Positions 1 through 9,466 are shown, counted from the first letter of the stretch. The stretch: DNA of 55,394 nt from a bacterium (GCA_029551925.1 JAKPEO010000003.1:1-55394); one strand, 5' to 3'. Numbers and translations: made by a program. The notes: generated by a model not told the origin, from the sequence alone.

Positions 1-2
1 AT

Positions 3-134
3 AAAAATCAGTTCAATAATTATTTCAAAAGCGAGAAAAATAATATTTTTGATGACAGAAAATTATCCTTATCAACAAATATTCAGACAAATTTGCTTGA
101 ATTTGAATTAAAAAATAATTTTTACTTTTTATAA
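3..134 (+). CDS. 3' end of an unidentified protein (partial)
   Basis: One frame is open from the window edge to a TAA at 132-134 and encodes about 43 residues. Its mix of Lys, Asn, Glu, Phe and Leu resembles the genuine proteins nearby, and no start codon is visible, so it would be the C-terminus of a gene that begins outside the window. A competing plus frame is also open to about 110, so the choice of frame is not secure. No family can be recognised from so short a piece. Confidence 0.3.
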   Translation, partial: KNQFNNYFKSEKNNIFDDRKLSLSTNIQTNLLEFELKNNFYFL

Positions 135-490
135 CAGAAAACAACAATATATTAATCGATTAAAATTAACGGAAAAATTCTGTCAAAATAAAAAAAATAA
201 TCTGCGATTTTTGAATGTTTCAGTTTTTTATCTGCTGTTTTCTATGAAATTTATAATTTTATCAGAAAATTTTCAAATCATAAGTGTGATATGCAGGTTA
301 ACTCGGATATTTTCTTCTATTGACTTGCTTTATGAAATATCCGGGTTAGAATGTTTATTTAAAAAGCAAAAAAATATTTGTTTTTTTGCCGAAATGTAGT
401 GCGAAATCTTTTTACATTTTTATCACGCTTCGGAGTTGTTCAAGCCATGATATTCTTATGGTATTATACTATATATATGTAATAATTTTT
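135..490. other. Gene-poor intergenic stretch with a stem-loop
   Basis: No convincing gene lies here; a 62-codon frame starting with TTG at 211 has no ribosome site and no recognisable content. The main structure is an inverted repeat: 299-312 pairs with 335-348 over 14 positions, with one G-T wobble and a 22-base loop. It lies between the convergent ends of the partial gene (plus strand) and the methyltransferase (minus strand), so a bidirectional terminator is possible, although no clean T-run follows either arm. Confidence 0.5.
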
Positions 491-1027
491 TTATTTAACC
501 AAAGTAACTAAAATATGTTTTGCTGGGAATATTCTCGACAGAAATGTAAGTTCATAAAAAATTTGGTTTTCAAAACTTTGATTGATTATTGTCTCTAAAA
601 TTTTATTTATAAAAGTAAATGGTTTAGGTTCAAATGTAATTTTAAGTTCATTAATTTTTGAAAAGGCAAAATCAAAATAGTAATTTCTGATATGATTTTT
701 GACAAAAAAATTAAATGTTTCAATTGAAAAATATTTTTTATGAGTTGGATCTGTATAAGCGTTTCTTGAAGTGAAATGCGGAACCTCAATTATTAATTGT
801 CCGCCTTTAATTAATACTCTATGAATTTCTTTGATTAAATTTATATATTCGAGATGTTCTAATATGTCTTTACAATAAACAAGTTCAAATATTTCGCTTT
901 TGAAAGGCAAAAATAATTTTTCGACATTTGTTATTAAATTAACGCCTTCGTTTTTTTTTAAATCTATATTTATACAATCAGCAAAACAGTTTATTCCGCA
1001 TCCAATATTTAATTTTTTTTTCTTCAT
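491..1027 (-). CDS. Class I SAM-dependent methyltransferase (Methyltransf_11-like)
   Basis: This is a 178-residue class I methyltransferase. The N-terminus carries the SAM-binding glycine motif LNIGCG. An acidic strand end (INIDL) follows about 15 residues later, then the motif IV/post-motif IV signature FELVYCKDILEHL and a typical motif VI segment RVLIKGGQLIIEVPHF. The family methylates small molecules, lipids or sugars; the substrate here cannot be read. I chose the ATG at 1027; a TTG one codon earlier is also possible. The gene stands alone on the minus strand next to a decayed transposase, so it may be part of an acquired segment. It is short, with a modest C-terminal region after the Rossmann core, as in many polysaccharide-locus methyltransferases. 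Confidence 0.8.
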   Translation of the reverse strand: MKKKKLNIGCGINCFADCINIDLKKNEGVNLITNVEKLFLPFKSEIFELVYCKDILEHLEYINLIKEIHRVLIKGGQLIIEVPHFTSRNAYTDPTHKKYFSIETFNFFVKNHIRNYYFDFAFSKINELKITFEPKPFTFINKILETIINQSFENQIFYELTFLSRIFPAKHILVTLVK

Positions 1028-1105
1028 CAATTTAATTTATAAAAAATTAATTAATATACTAAAAATAATACATCAAAAAAAAATAATTTGTCAATACAAT
1101 TTTAA

Positions 1106-1148
1106 GGCCCACATAAAATTTTTTAGAGGAAAATATTTTATGTGGTCC
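1106..1148. repeat. Inverted repeat / stem-loop upstream of the methyltransferase
   Basis: Positions 1106-1119 are the reverse complement of 1135-1148 at 13 of 14 positions (C1108 faces T1146), with a 15-base AT-rich loop. It lies about 80 bases upstream of the minus-strand methyltransferase start and about 65 bases before the transposase remnant. It could be a terminal repeat of the decayed element, a hairpin in the methyltransferase leader, or a terminator. The sequence does not decide between these. Confidence 0.55.
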
Positions 1149-1211
1149 AGTTTCTTTATAAATATTATGATATGATAAAAATAAATCTTAATCATTTAAT
1201 AAATGATTTAA

Positions 1212-1556
1212 TATGCCAAAAGTTACGGAATAAAATCAGCAGGGTCGCATTATAATACGACGTTCAAAATTGTAAGAAATTGGTTAAAGCGATATGAAGA
1301 AAAAGGCAAAGACGATTTAATTGATAAAAATAAGAAACTCCTTTATGATATTCCGAATTATTACACTTTTTATGATTAAATATAGTCTTTGCTAATATCA
1401 ATATACTATCAAAAAAAAAATCGCAGTGGAGCTGTGTTTTTAGATTTCGCTTCTGAATGTAATACGCCTACCTATATTATTTTTGCTAATATTTTTTTTA
1501 ATCATTTTAAAGATTTTAGTATTGCTTCATCGAATTTTTGGCAAAAATTCTTATAA
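1212..1556 (+). pseudogene. Decayed IS481-type transposase (HTH plus integrase-core fragment)
   Basis: A single frame reads as a degraded transposase interrupted by a TAA at 1377-1379 and a TAG at 1383-1385. The first part contains an HTH-type segment ending in RNWLKRYEEKGKDDLIDK, as in IS481/IS630 N-terminal HTH domains. The second part, from about 1386, contains GAVFLDFASECNTPTYIIF and then FFNHFKDFSI. This resembles the start of the rve integrase core of IS481-like transposases, just before the usual QTDNGSEF motif, which is not preserved here. There is no start codon in frame and a TAA lies directly upstream at 1209. The rest of the catalytic domain is missing or unrecognisable, so the element cannot move by itself. 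Confidence 0.65.
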
Positions 1557-1737
1557 AAACTGAAAAAAATAGCGACTTTAATTAAAGAATGGTTTCCTGA
1601 TATAATTATCTACATTTACTTTTTTTACTATTGATTTAGATTTTTTTAAAAAGGGGGATACCATATCTGTATATTTTCTGATATTAATTTGAATTTTTAT
1701 ATTGATTATTTTTAAATGAGAATTTAAAATAGAGCGT

Positions 1738-3300
1738 ATGATAAATGAAACATTTGTTGATGTTCTGACAAGAAATGCAGAAAAATATCCGGAAAAAAAA
1801 ATACTGTTAAGCGCTTCCAAAAATTATAATTATTCAGAAATAGAAAATCATTCAACTGCTATTGCTAATTATTTAAAAGATTTAGGTATAAAATCAAATG
1901 ATTTTATTGGCATTTTAAGTTTGAATTCTCCAGAATTTATTGTGATTTCATTTGCTGCTTGGAAAATTGGTGGAATACTGACATCATTAAATTATACATT
2001 AAAACCCGAAGAATTAATTTATATAATTCAAAAGACAAAATTCAAATGTTTATTTTTAGATGCGCGCTTTTTGAGTAATCAGCAGCTATTTGAAATATTA
2101 GTCAAAACTATTTCAAATATTGTAATAATAGATACAGTTATTCCAAAACAGCAATTGCAATTAGCAGTCAATTCAAATTTATATACTGAATTAATTGAGC
2201 GATATAATAAAATAACTTTTCAGCGAATAAATATTTCAGCGAATCATCCTGCTGTATGTATTTTTACTTCCGGCACAACCGGCGCGGCAAAAGGCGTATT
2301 ATTAAGCCATAATAATTTAATATCAAATATTCAGGATATGATATTAGCATTAAAATTTCAAAGCAATGATATTGTTATTAATGTGCTTCCTATGTTTCAT
2401 ATATTTTCATTTAATTGCGCCGCGATGCTTGAAATATATGAATCTATACCTGTTTATATTGTAGATAAATTTACGCCTAAACAAACGCTGTTGGCGATTG
2501 AAAAATTCAAAATTACAATTTTATTAGCAGTGCCTGTAATGTTGAAATTATTGATTATTCAGCAAGAAAAAGAAAAATTTAATACTGAAAGTTTACGCCT
2601 TGTAATTTCAGGTGGTGCCGCGCTTGATGAAGAGACATTTGATAATTTTCAGAAAATTTTTAATTTGCCGATATATGAAGGTTTTGGAATAACCGAGACT
2701 GCGCCTGTTTGCGCATTAAATCCAATTGGTTTGCCGCCCCTCAAAAAATCAATAGGTAAACCTTTAAAAAGCGTAAAATTGCGAATAGTTGACGAACACG
2801 GTAAAGATTGTCAAACCAACGAGCCTGGCGAGTTATTAATTCAAGGGCCAAATGTGATGTTGGGATATTATAATGATGAACTCGCGACAAATGAAGCGAT
2901 AGTTGACGGCTGGTATAAATCAGGCGATGTTGCTGTTGTTGATGATAATGGAAATTATTATATAGTCGATAGAATTAAAGATATGATAATTGTCAATGGC
3001 TTGAATGTATATCCAGCAGAAATAGAAAAGCATATAAATTCCTTTGATGGAATAATTGAATCTGCGGTTGTCGGTTATAATGACAGACGGCATGGCGAAA
3101 AAATCATTGCTTTTGTAGTAGTAGATGAAACTACAGAATTTGATAAATTAAAATTATTGAAATATTTAAAAGAAAAATTAGCAAATTATAAAGTGCCGGA
3201 TAAAATTATTAAAATTGCTGAATTACCGAAATCAGCGATTGGCAAAATTTTAAAAAAAGAATTAAGAGCAAAAATGCTTGAATATTTAAAAGAACCCTAA
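1738..3300 (+). CDS. AMP-forming acyl-CoA synthetase (long-chain fatty acid CoA ligase-like)
   Basis: This 520-residue enzyme belongs to the ANL superfamily, which activates a carboxylic acid with ATP to an acyl-adenylate and transfers it to CoA. The phosphate-binding loop FTSGTTGAAKGV lies around residue 178. The adenine-binding motif YEGFGITET is near residue 318, and the aspartate motif GWYKSGD near 398. The hinge region DRIKDMIIVNGLNVYP is near 420, and the C-terminal catalytic lysine sits in PKSAIGK near 500. All core motifs are intact and the length is normal. Closest in style are medium/long-chain fatty-acyl-CoA synthetases, but the substrate is inferred. The upstream region has no strong Shine-Dalgarno. 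The carbamate kinase gene follows after 49 bases, but no shared pathway is evident. Confidence 0.88.
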   Translation: MINETFVDVLTRNAEKYPEKKILLSASKNYNYSEIENHSTAIANYLKDLGIKSNDFIGILSLNSPEFIVISFAAWKIGGILTSLNYTLKPEELIYIIQKTKFKCLFLDARFLSNQQLFEILVKTISNIVIIDTVIPKQQLQLAVNSNLYTELIERYNKITFQRINISANHPAVCIFTSGTTGAAKGVLLSHNNLISNIQDMILALKFQSNDIVINVLPMFHIFSFNCAAMLEIYESIPVYIVDKFTPKQTLLAIEKFKITILLAVPVMLKLLIIQQEKEKFNTESLRLVISGGAALDEETFDNFQKIFNLPIYEGFGITETAPVCALNPIGLPPLKKSIGKPLKSVKLRIVDEHGKDCQTNEPGELLIQGPNVMLGYYNDELATNEAIVDGWYKSGDVAVVDDNGNYYIVDRIKDMIIVNGLNVYPAEIEKHINSFDGIIESAVVGYNDRRHGEKIIAFVVVDETTEFDKLKLLKYLKEKLANYKVPDKIIKIAELPKSAIGKILKKELRAKMLEYLKEP

Positions 3301-3349
3301 AAAATAATTTTAAAAAATAAATTTTAAAAAAATTTTAAGGAGTTATACT

Positions 3350-4450
3350 ATGAAAAAAATTAGAATTTTTGCATTTGGCGGAAATGAAGTGTCGCCTACT
3401 GGTTTGAAAGATGAAAAAGGCAATGAAATTCAAGCGAGCGTGCCTTTACAATTTCAGCAGACAGCGCGGACTTGTCGGCAGATTGCTAAAATTATTCAAC
3501 GAAATCCAAAAGATAAATATTTATTGACGCATGGTAATGGTCCGCAGGTTGGTAGTATTTTATTAAGGTCTGAAATTGCAAGCAGTGTAATTTATCAAAT
3601 TCAATTGGATTTATGTGTGGCAGATACGCAAGGCGGTATGGGCTTTATGATCTCGCAGATGCAGCATAATGCTTTACAGGAATTAGGCATTTATCGCGCT
3701 ATTTCTACGATTATTACACGTGTGGAAGTTGCACAAGATGATCCGGCGTTCAAAAATCCCACAAAATTCATTGGCAGCGCATATACAAAAGAACAAGTAG
3801 CAGAACGCGAAAAAGAGGGCTGGATAATGAAATATTATAAAAAAGACAGTCAAGGCAATGAAATTTGGCGTCGAGTGGTGCCATCCCCCAAGCCTATTGA
3901 TATTGTAGATTTTGACGCAATAATAGCGTGTATGAAAAACGATATTATTCCAATAACAGTCGGCGGCGGCGGCATCCCGGTATATAAAGTAAAAATAGAA
4001 GATTTATCTGACAAAAAGATTGCAAAATCAAGATTTGATATACAATTTGAATTTGCTAAAAATATAGAAAAACCTGTAATTTACTCTGGTGTAGACGCGG
4101 TAATAGATAAAGATTTAGCATCGTCATTATTAGGCAGAAAAATTATAAAATACAACGAAGAAAACAAAAAACGCGCTGAAGTAAGTTTAACTATCTTTAC
4201 AGGCGAAGACGGAATAAAATTAAATTATCAGCAGCCGAATGAAAAATCAATAAGAAAAATTAAGGTATCAGAATTAAAAAAATTAAAAGAAGAATATCCG
4301 GATCAATTTCCTGCTGGCAGTATGGGTCCTAAAGTTGACGCTGTTATTGATTTTGTCTCAAATGGCGGACATATAGCGTATATTACCAAAACTGATTTAT
4401 TTGACGAAACATTAAAAGGCAATGCAGGCACTACAATAATACCAGATTAA
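3350..4450 (+). CDS. arcC: Carbamate kinase
   Basis: Carbamate kinase transfers phosphate between carbamoyl phosphate and ADP, making ATP in arginine/agmatine or purine catabolism. The N-terminal glycine motif FAFGGNE, the substrate loop LTHGNGPQVG, the family segment DDPAFKNPTK, the strand RRVVPSPKP, the loop TVGGGGIP, the motif VDAVIDKDLAS and the C-terminal FPAGSMGPKV are all present. At 366 residues it is longer than the usual ~310. The extra length is mainly an insert after TVGGGGIPVY, roughly residues 208-245, and a longer segment after the DKDLAS motif. A good AAGGAG ribosome site sits 8 bases before the ATG. No arginine deiminase or ornithine carbamoyltransferase gene is adjacent, so its catabolic partner is elsewhere. 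Confidence 0.92.
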   Translation: MKKIRIFAFGGNEVSPTGLKDEKGNEIQASVPLQFQQTARTCRQIAKIIQRNPKDKYLLTHGNGPQVGSILLRSEIASSVIYQIQLDLCVADTQGGMGFMISQMQHNALQELGIYRAISTIITRVEVAQDDPAFKNPTKFIGSAYTKEQVAEREKEGWIMKYYKKDSQGNEIWRRVVPSPKPIDIVDFDAIIACMKNDIIPITVGGGGIPVYKVKIEDLSDKKIAKSRFDIQFEFAKNIEKPVIYSGVDAVIDKDLASSLLGRKIIKYNEENKKRAEVSLTIFTGEDGIKLNYQQPNEKSIRKIKVSELKKLKEEYPDQFPAGSMGPKVDAVIDFVSNGGHIAYITKTDLFDETLKGNAGTTIIPD

Positions 4451-4489
4451 ATTTTGGGAAATAATGTCTGCTAATAAATGATTATTATT

Positions 4490-4630
4490 AAATGCAGAGA
4501 ATGCTTTTATATCGTTAATTTTGTAATGTTTAAAATATAAGCAATAAAATTTTCAATTATGCGATAATTTTTTCTAATACTGATTGCGGATGCTTATATT
4601 AAAAATAGTATTAAAGCATTTTCTGCATTT
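4490..4630. repeat. 141-bp nested inverted-repeat element
   Basis: The outer arms 4490-4507 and 4613-4630 are inverted copies over 18 bases with one C/T difference that a G-U pair would tolerate. Inside, 4534-4543 and 4591-4600 are perfect 10-base inverted copies. Inside those, 4555-4560 and 4564-4569 form a 6-base stem with a 3-base loop. The right arm runs into a T-rich tract. The nesting is what a folded RNA or a miniature inverted-repeat element would show. It follows carbamate kinase and ends 34 bases before the next gene. No second copy was noticed in the window. Confidence 0.6.
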
Positions 4631-4664
4631 TTTTATTTTAAAATCATAACAGATTAAAATAAAA

Positions 4665-6200
4665 GTGCGAACAAAAAAAAAAATAAATTTTATTCATTAT
4701 ATTATTTTAGCAATAATCATTTTTATTTTTTGTAATCTTTTGAATTCTCTAAATTTTCTGGTATTTTCAACATATCAAAAGGGATGGGATTTTCAATATG
4801 CTCTGCGATTAGTGAGCGATATTTATTTTACCGGCGTATCGAATATACTTTATTTACATCATCATTTTTTTACATATCTGCTTTTGCCGCTCTATGTTTT
4901 TATTGACCGCAGCGGCGTTTTGTTTTTATATGTTAATTCGGTTATATTTTCAATTATCGGAATTTATTATTTTCTTTTATCTGATAAATTACTGAATAGT
5001 AAAGCTGTGGCTTTAATGCTCACAATATTATTTTTTTTTCATTATTATTTTTTTGATTATCAACTGCGCGATTTTGGTTTTGACTATTATCTGTTCATAA
5101 TACCAGCGTTTTATTATGTTATTTTACAAAAATATAAAACCGCTTTTTTATTCACATTATTAAATATGCTTTCGCGCGAAGACGGATATTTTATTGCGCT
5201 GATGCCTATTGTTTATTTGATTCTAACTAAAAACTACAAAGTCGCTTTTTATTTTTTTTGCGCTGTGTGTTTTATCGCTATCAGTTTGACAATTGTATCT
5301 AAAAAATTCATCGGATATATTCCGCTAAATTATGATCAAACATCTGAAAAAATAGTATTTCACGAAGATATAAGTTTTTTAGACAAACCTAAAATTGTAA
5401 ATCAAGTATATTCGCAATTAGGCGCAGATTTTAACGCAATCCTAAAAAACGCGGTTCAATCCCCGTTAATTTTTTATAAGCGATTAGTTTCAGAAGCAAA
5501 TAAAATATTTTTAATAACAATATTTTCAACTTTGCTATTTGTTCCTTTTTTAAATTTAAAAGTATTGTTTTTTTATTTTTTTATTCCGTTCATTTACGCT
5601 TTTTTTTCTGATGATAACGCGTCATTAAGAGACTCTACGCATTTATGCACTTATACCTCTGGCATTTATATAACTTTGCTCTTGACATTAAAATCTATAC
5701 AAACTAAATATTCAAAAAAAAATATTGCAGATATTTTTTTGATGATTATAGTTATCGCAATAATTGCGCAGCAAATAAAACCTTTAAAAAATAGAATCAG
5801 CGGAGTAGCGCAATTGCCGATAAAACATATTAACCATAAAATTTTTTTTGATGATTTAAGCAGAAAAAACGCAGTATTGCAAAATTATCTTTCAGAAATC
5901 TGCAAAAACATACAATATGATGAAGTCATAATTACAACTGAACGATTATTATATTTTATGAAGAATACCAATAATGCCGTAAGTTTTTGGCAAAACGAAT
6001 TTATATTTAATGACTCCGCCGCTTATTTGAATATTCGCAATACCAGAAAAAAAATATTTGCTTTTGTTTTGGATTATTCTTTTGACAATCAAAAAGGTGA
6101 CGGGCTGACGCTCGTAGAAAATATAAATATATTAGTCGATAAAACCGCATACCGCGTTATTTATAATGAATATCCATATTATATTGCAATTTGTAAATGA
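4665..6200 (+). CDS. DUF2079-like polytopic membrane protein
   Basis: A 511-residue integral membrane protein with about nine to ten hydrophobic helices in its first ~390 residues and a soluble C-terminal region of about 120 residues. The family hints are in the N-terminal half. A WDFQYALR segment follows the first helix, then HHHFFTYLLLPLY, then FDYQLRDFGFDYY and a conserved-looking LNMLSREDGYF. These match the pattern of DUF2079 proteins, in which acidic and histidine residues sit between helices as in GT-C-fold glycosyltransferases. I therefore infer a possible envelope glycan or lipid-linked sugar role; activity is unproven. The start is GTG at 4665 with no clear ribosome site. Confidence 0.7.
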   Translation: MRTKKKINFIHYIILAIIIFIFCNLLNSLNFLVFSTYQKGWDFQYALRLVSDIYFTGVSNILYLHHHFFTYLLLPLYVFIDRSGVLFLYVNSVIFSIIGIYYFLLSDKLLNSKAVALMLTILFFFHYYFFDYQLRDFGFDYYLFIIPAFYYVILQKYKTAFLFTLLNMLSREDGYFIALMPIVYLILTKNYKVAFYFFCAVCFIAISLTIVSKKFIGYIPLNYDQTSEKIVFHEDISFLDKPKIVNQVYSQLGADFNAILKNAVQSPLIFYKRLVSEANKIFLITIFSTLLFVPFLNLKVLFFYFFIPFIYAFFSDDNASLRDSTHLCTYTSGIYITLLLTLKSIQTKYSKKNIADIFLMIIVIAIIAQQIKPLKNRISGVAQLPIKHINHKIFFDDLSRKNAVLQNYLSEICKNIQYDEVIITTERLLYFMKNTNNAVSFWQNEFIFNDSAAYLNIRNTRKKIFAFVLDYSFDNQKGDGLTLVENINILVDKTAYRVIYNEYPYYIAICK

Positions 6201-6223
6201 ACAAATACCTGATTTTTTTTGGC

Positions 6224-6251
6224 TTGACATTTTGCATTATGCTAATATAAA
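6224..6251 (+). promoter_or_regulatory. Sigma70-type promoter for the recR operon
   Basis: TTGACA at 6224-6229 and TATAAA at 6246-6251 are separated by 16 bases. Transcription would begin near 6258, giving a leader of about 117 bases before recR. This is the best promoter upstream of the seven-gene plus-strand run to 17319. Confidence 0.6.
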
Positions 6252-6374
6252 ATTGCGCAAGATTTGTAGATATTAAATTATAGAATTATCTACCTAAAAA
6301 AAATCAGTATAATGACAAAAGTTATTTTTTGATTTTATAAATTAACATTATAATAAACGGAATATTTTTTTTGT

Positions 6375-6983
6375 ATGGCGACAATTAATACATCATTAGA
6401 ACGGTTAATAACCAACTTATCGAAATTACCGACGATTGGCAGAAAGACAGCGCTGCGATTAGCGGCATTTTTAATCAAAGAAAACAATGAATTTGCAAAA
6501 GAATTAGCGGATTCGATAATTGCGATAAAAGAAAAAATTCTATTATGTAAAAAATGCGGAAATTATTCAGAAACAGAATTATGCAATATTTGCAGCGCAG
6601 AAAATAGAGATAGCGCAATTATCTGCGTAGTTGAAGAACCGTTTGATATTTTGAATATTGAAAAAACCGGACAATTTAATGGGCTGTATCATACATTATC
6701 AGGCGTGATTTCAATACAAAAAGGCGTAATGCCAGAAGATTTAAAAATCGAGAAATTATTAGAGCGCATAAAAACCGAAAATATTAAAGAGATTATTATT
6801 GCATTAAATCCTACGCAAGAAGGCGAGACAACGGCGCTGTATTTAAAACAAAAAATTTTAGAGACCGCCGCAAAAAATATTAAAATTACGCGGCTCGCCA
6901 CCGGCTTACCATTAGGTAGTATAATTGAATATACAGACAAGGACACATTATCAGGCGCATTAGCCAACCGCATTGATTATTGA
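6375..6983 (+). CDS. recR: Recombination mediator protein RecR
   Basis: RecR works with RecO (and RecF) to load RecA onto SSB-coated gaps. At 202 residues it has normal length. The N-terminal helix-hairpin-helix reads LPTIGRKTALRLA. A four-cysteine zinc finger follows (CKKCGNYSETELCNIC, about residues 57-72). The Toprim domain holds CVVEEPFDI and the distal IIIALNPTQEGETTALYL. The Toprim glutamate and the GLYHTLSGVISI family segment are intact. The ybaB gene that often precedes recR is absent here. RecF lies about 35 kb downstream in the same window, so the RecFOR route is probably functional. Confidence 0.95.
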   Translation: MATINTSLERLITNLSKLPTIGRKTALRLAAFLIKENNEFAKELADSIIAIKEKILLCKKCGNYSETELCNICSAENRDSAIICVVEEPFDILNIEKTGQFNGLYHTLSGVISIQKGVMPEDLKIEKLLERIKTENIKEIIIALNPTQEGETTALYLKQKILETAAKNIKITRLATGLPLGSIIEYTDKDTLSGALANRIDY

Positions 6984-7063
6984 AAATAATGATTGACAAT
7001 TAAAATCAGACATTGTTTAATTTATCTTTTTTAGAATAAAATATTTTAGGGAGAAAAACTGAA

Positions 7064-9466
7064 ATGTTAGTTCCATTAAATTGGTTAAAGGAATTTATTA
7101 ATATTGACGATATAGAATTAGAAAAATTGTCTGAATTATTGACATCATCAGGCATTGAAGTAGCGTCAATCAAACAGCCCGGTAAAAATTTAAAAGATAT
7201 ATATTACGGCTATGTTAAAGAAGTTCAGGAAGCGACTGAAAGACTGAATATTTGCAAAGTAGATTGCGGCGCAAAAGGCGAATATCAATGCGTGACAACA
7301 GATAAAACAATAATAACCGGCGATTATGTCGCTTACGCTATACCCGGCGCAGTAATAGCCAATGGTCAACAGGTAACAAAGCGTTCGATAAAAAATATCG
7401 AATCAGAAGGTATGATGCTTTCAGTATTAGAATTAGGGTTAGCCGAAAGTGCCGCAAATATCTGGCGTATAAATGATTCAAAACTTACGATAGGCGCGGA
7501 TTTAATTAAAATTTTAAATTTAGACGACTATATTTTAGAAATTGAGATTACTCCGAATCGCTCAGATTGTTTGAGTATATTAGGATTAGCGTATCATATA
7601 GCAGCTGTAACCGGTAGAAAAGTAAAAAAATTAAATGTCAATCTCAACCCATCGCAAAAATTAAAGACATCAGATAAAATTAAAATATCAATTAAAGATT
7701 ATAACGGCTGTCCAAAATATACAGGCCGTTATATTGAAAATGTAAAAATTCAAAACGCTGACGCGTTAATGCAAACGCGGTTATATCAAGCAGGCCAGCG
7801 CGCAATCAATAATGTAGTAGATATTACGAATTATGTTTTATTAGAATTAGGTCAGCCGCTCCATTCGTTTGATTACGAACATATCGGCGGCAGCGAAATT
7901 ATAGTGCGATTAGCGAATGAAAATGAAATAATACAGACATTAGACGGCGCGCAGCATAAATTATCAAAAGATGTTTTAGTGATTGCTGATAAAGATAAAC
8001 CGATTGCAGTTGCCGGAGTGATGGGCGGCAGCGATAGCGAAGTAACGAATAATACCGCGCGAGTGCTATTAGAAAGCGCATATTTTAATCCATTAAATAT
8101 TCGTAAATCATCGAGATTATTGGGATTTTCTTCTGAATCATCTTATCGTTTTGAGCGCGGCGTAGATTATTCGCGTGTGAATTTAGCGAGCGATAGAGCG
8201 ATAGAATTACTATATCAAAATTGCCCTGATGTAATTATTAGCGATTGCATTTATGAAGTAGCTGGCAATGAACCGCAGCAGAAAATAGTGAAATTACGTT
8301 ATGATCGTATTGAAAAAATTTTAGGGCTGATAATCCCGCGCGAAAAAGTAAAAGAGATAATTAATAATTTATCATTTGAAATTATTGACGAGACGCAAGA
8401 AACTATCGCTATAAAAATTCCGTTTCGCCGCGTTGATATAGAACGCGAAATAGATATAATTGAAGAATTGGCTGTATTAAACGGTTATGACAAAATCCCG
8501 TCAACTGCTCCGAGCCAGCCGCTGACATTAGGCGCGCATAATAATCAACAGAAATTTATAAATAATATTATCCAGTTTTTTGCTAATAAAGGAATTTACG
8601 AAGCGATAAATTATTCATTTATCGATCCTGATTTGAATAGAGATTTTACTTTTAATTACAGCGAAGAAAAAGTTGTAAAAATCAATAATCCATTAGGGCG
8701 TGAAATTAGCGTAATGCGCGCGTCTATTATTCCGAGTATGATAAAGACAATTCAAAACAATTATAAATATCGAAACACAGGCAATAATTTTTTTGAAGTA
8801 GGCAAGAAATACGAAAATATTAATATTAATGAATTGCCAAAAGAGACTAATGTATTAGCCGGCGCAATTAGCGAAATTTTACAGCCGCTCAATCACGATG
8901 CGAATAAATCGCCGAATTTTTTCTGTGTCAAAGGATTAATAGAAAATTTATTTGAGATATTTCATATTGAAAATTGCGTATTTTCCGCGGAAAATATCAA
9001 TTTTTTACAACCCGGTCAGTCTGCTTTAATCAAAAATAATAATGAAATAATTGGGATATTAGGCAAGATACATCCTGATTTTGCGAATAAATATGATATA
9101 CCTGAACATCTATATTTATTTGAAATTGATATTGACGCGCTTTTAAAGATTTCTGATAATTCTCCGAAATTTAAAGAATTTTCGCGTTATCCATTTACAA
9201 TTCGCGATATGTCGTTATTAATACCAAAAACATTAGAATATTCGATAATAGCACAAACAATAAAAGCGCTTAATATTGAAATTTTAGAAAGTTTTGAACT
9301 TGCAAGTATTTACGAGCACGAAAGTATCGGTTTAGAAAATCGCGGAATATTAATAAAATTCAAATATCAATCGCTTCATAAAACTTTAACTGACGATGAA
9401 ATTGAAGCTGCGCATAAAACAATATTCAATAAATTATCTGCGGATTTGAAAATCAAGCCGCGCTAA
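7064..9466 (+). CDS. pheT: Phenylalanyl-tRNA synthetase beta subunit
   Basis: An 800-residue PheT of usual bacterial length. It opens with the family start LVPLNWLKEFINID. An EMAP-type tRNA-binding fold spans roughly residues 40-150, followed by B3/B4 editing-domain segments such as RAINNVVDITNYVLLELGQP. The B5 domain follows with the IPFRRVDIEREIDIIEE segment, and the C-terminal FDX-ACB anticodon-binding domain contains FSRYPFTIRDMSLLIP. It forms the alpha2-beta2 synthetase that charges tRNA-Phe. The alpha subunit gene pheS, normally just upstream, is not in the window, so the pair is split. An AGGGAG ribosome site precedes the ATG, and coaD follows after 21 bases. Confidence 0.96.
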   Translation: MLVPLNWLKEFINIDDIELEKLSELLTSSGIEVASIKQPGKNLKDIYYGYVKEVQEATERLNICKVDCGAKGEYQCVTTDKTIITGDYVAYAIPGAVIANGQQVTKRSIKNIESEGMMLSVLELGLAESAANIWRINDSKLTIGADLIKILNLDDYILEIEITPNRSDCLSILGLAYHIAAVTGRKVKKLNVNLNPSQKLKTSDKIKISIKDYNGCPKYTGRYIENVKIQNADALMQTRLYQAGQRAINNVVDITNYVLLELGQPLHSFDYEHIGGSEIIVRLANENEIIQTLDGAQHKLSKDVLVIADKDKPIAVAGVMGGSDSEVTNNTARVLLESAYFNPLNIRKSSRLLGFSSESSYRFERGVDYSRVNLASDRAIELLYQNCPDVIISDCIYEVAGNEPQQKIVKLRYDRIEKILGLIIPREKVKEIINNLSFEIIDETQETIAIKIPFRRVDIEREIDIIEELAVLNGYDKIPSTAPSQPLTLGAHNNQQKFINNIIQFFANKGIYEAINYSFIDPDLNRDFTFNYSEEKVVKINNPLGREISVMRASIIPSMIKTIQNNYKYRNTGNNFFEVGKKYENININELPKETNVLAGAISEILQPLNHDANKSPNFFCVKGLIENLFEIFHIENCVFSAENINFLQPGQSALIKNNNEIIGILGKIHPDFANKYDIPEHLYLFEIDIDALLKISDNSPKFKEFSRYPFTIRDMSLLIPKTLEYSIIAQTIKALNIEILESFELASIYEHESIGLENRGILIKFKYQSLHKTLTDDEIEAAHKTIFNKLSADLKIKPR

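Noticed and set aside
211-399. 62-codon plus-strand frame in the border region
   Set aside because: TTG start without ribosome site, composition of AT-rich random sequence, and it overlaps the 299-348 stem-loop.
1578-1820. 80-codon minus-strand frame
   Set aside because: Antisense to the start of the acyl-CoA synthetase and to its upstream region, without recognisable content.
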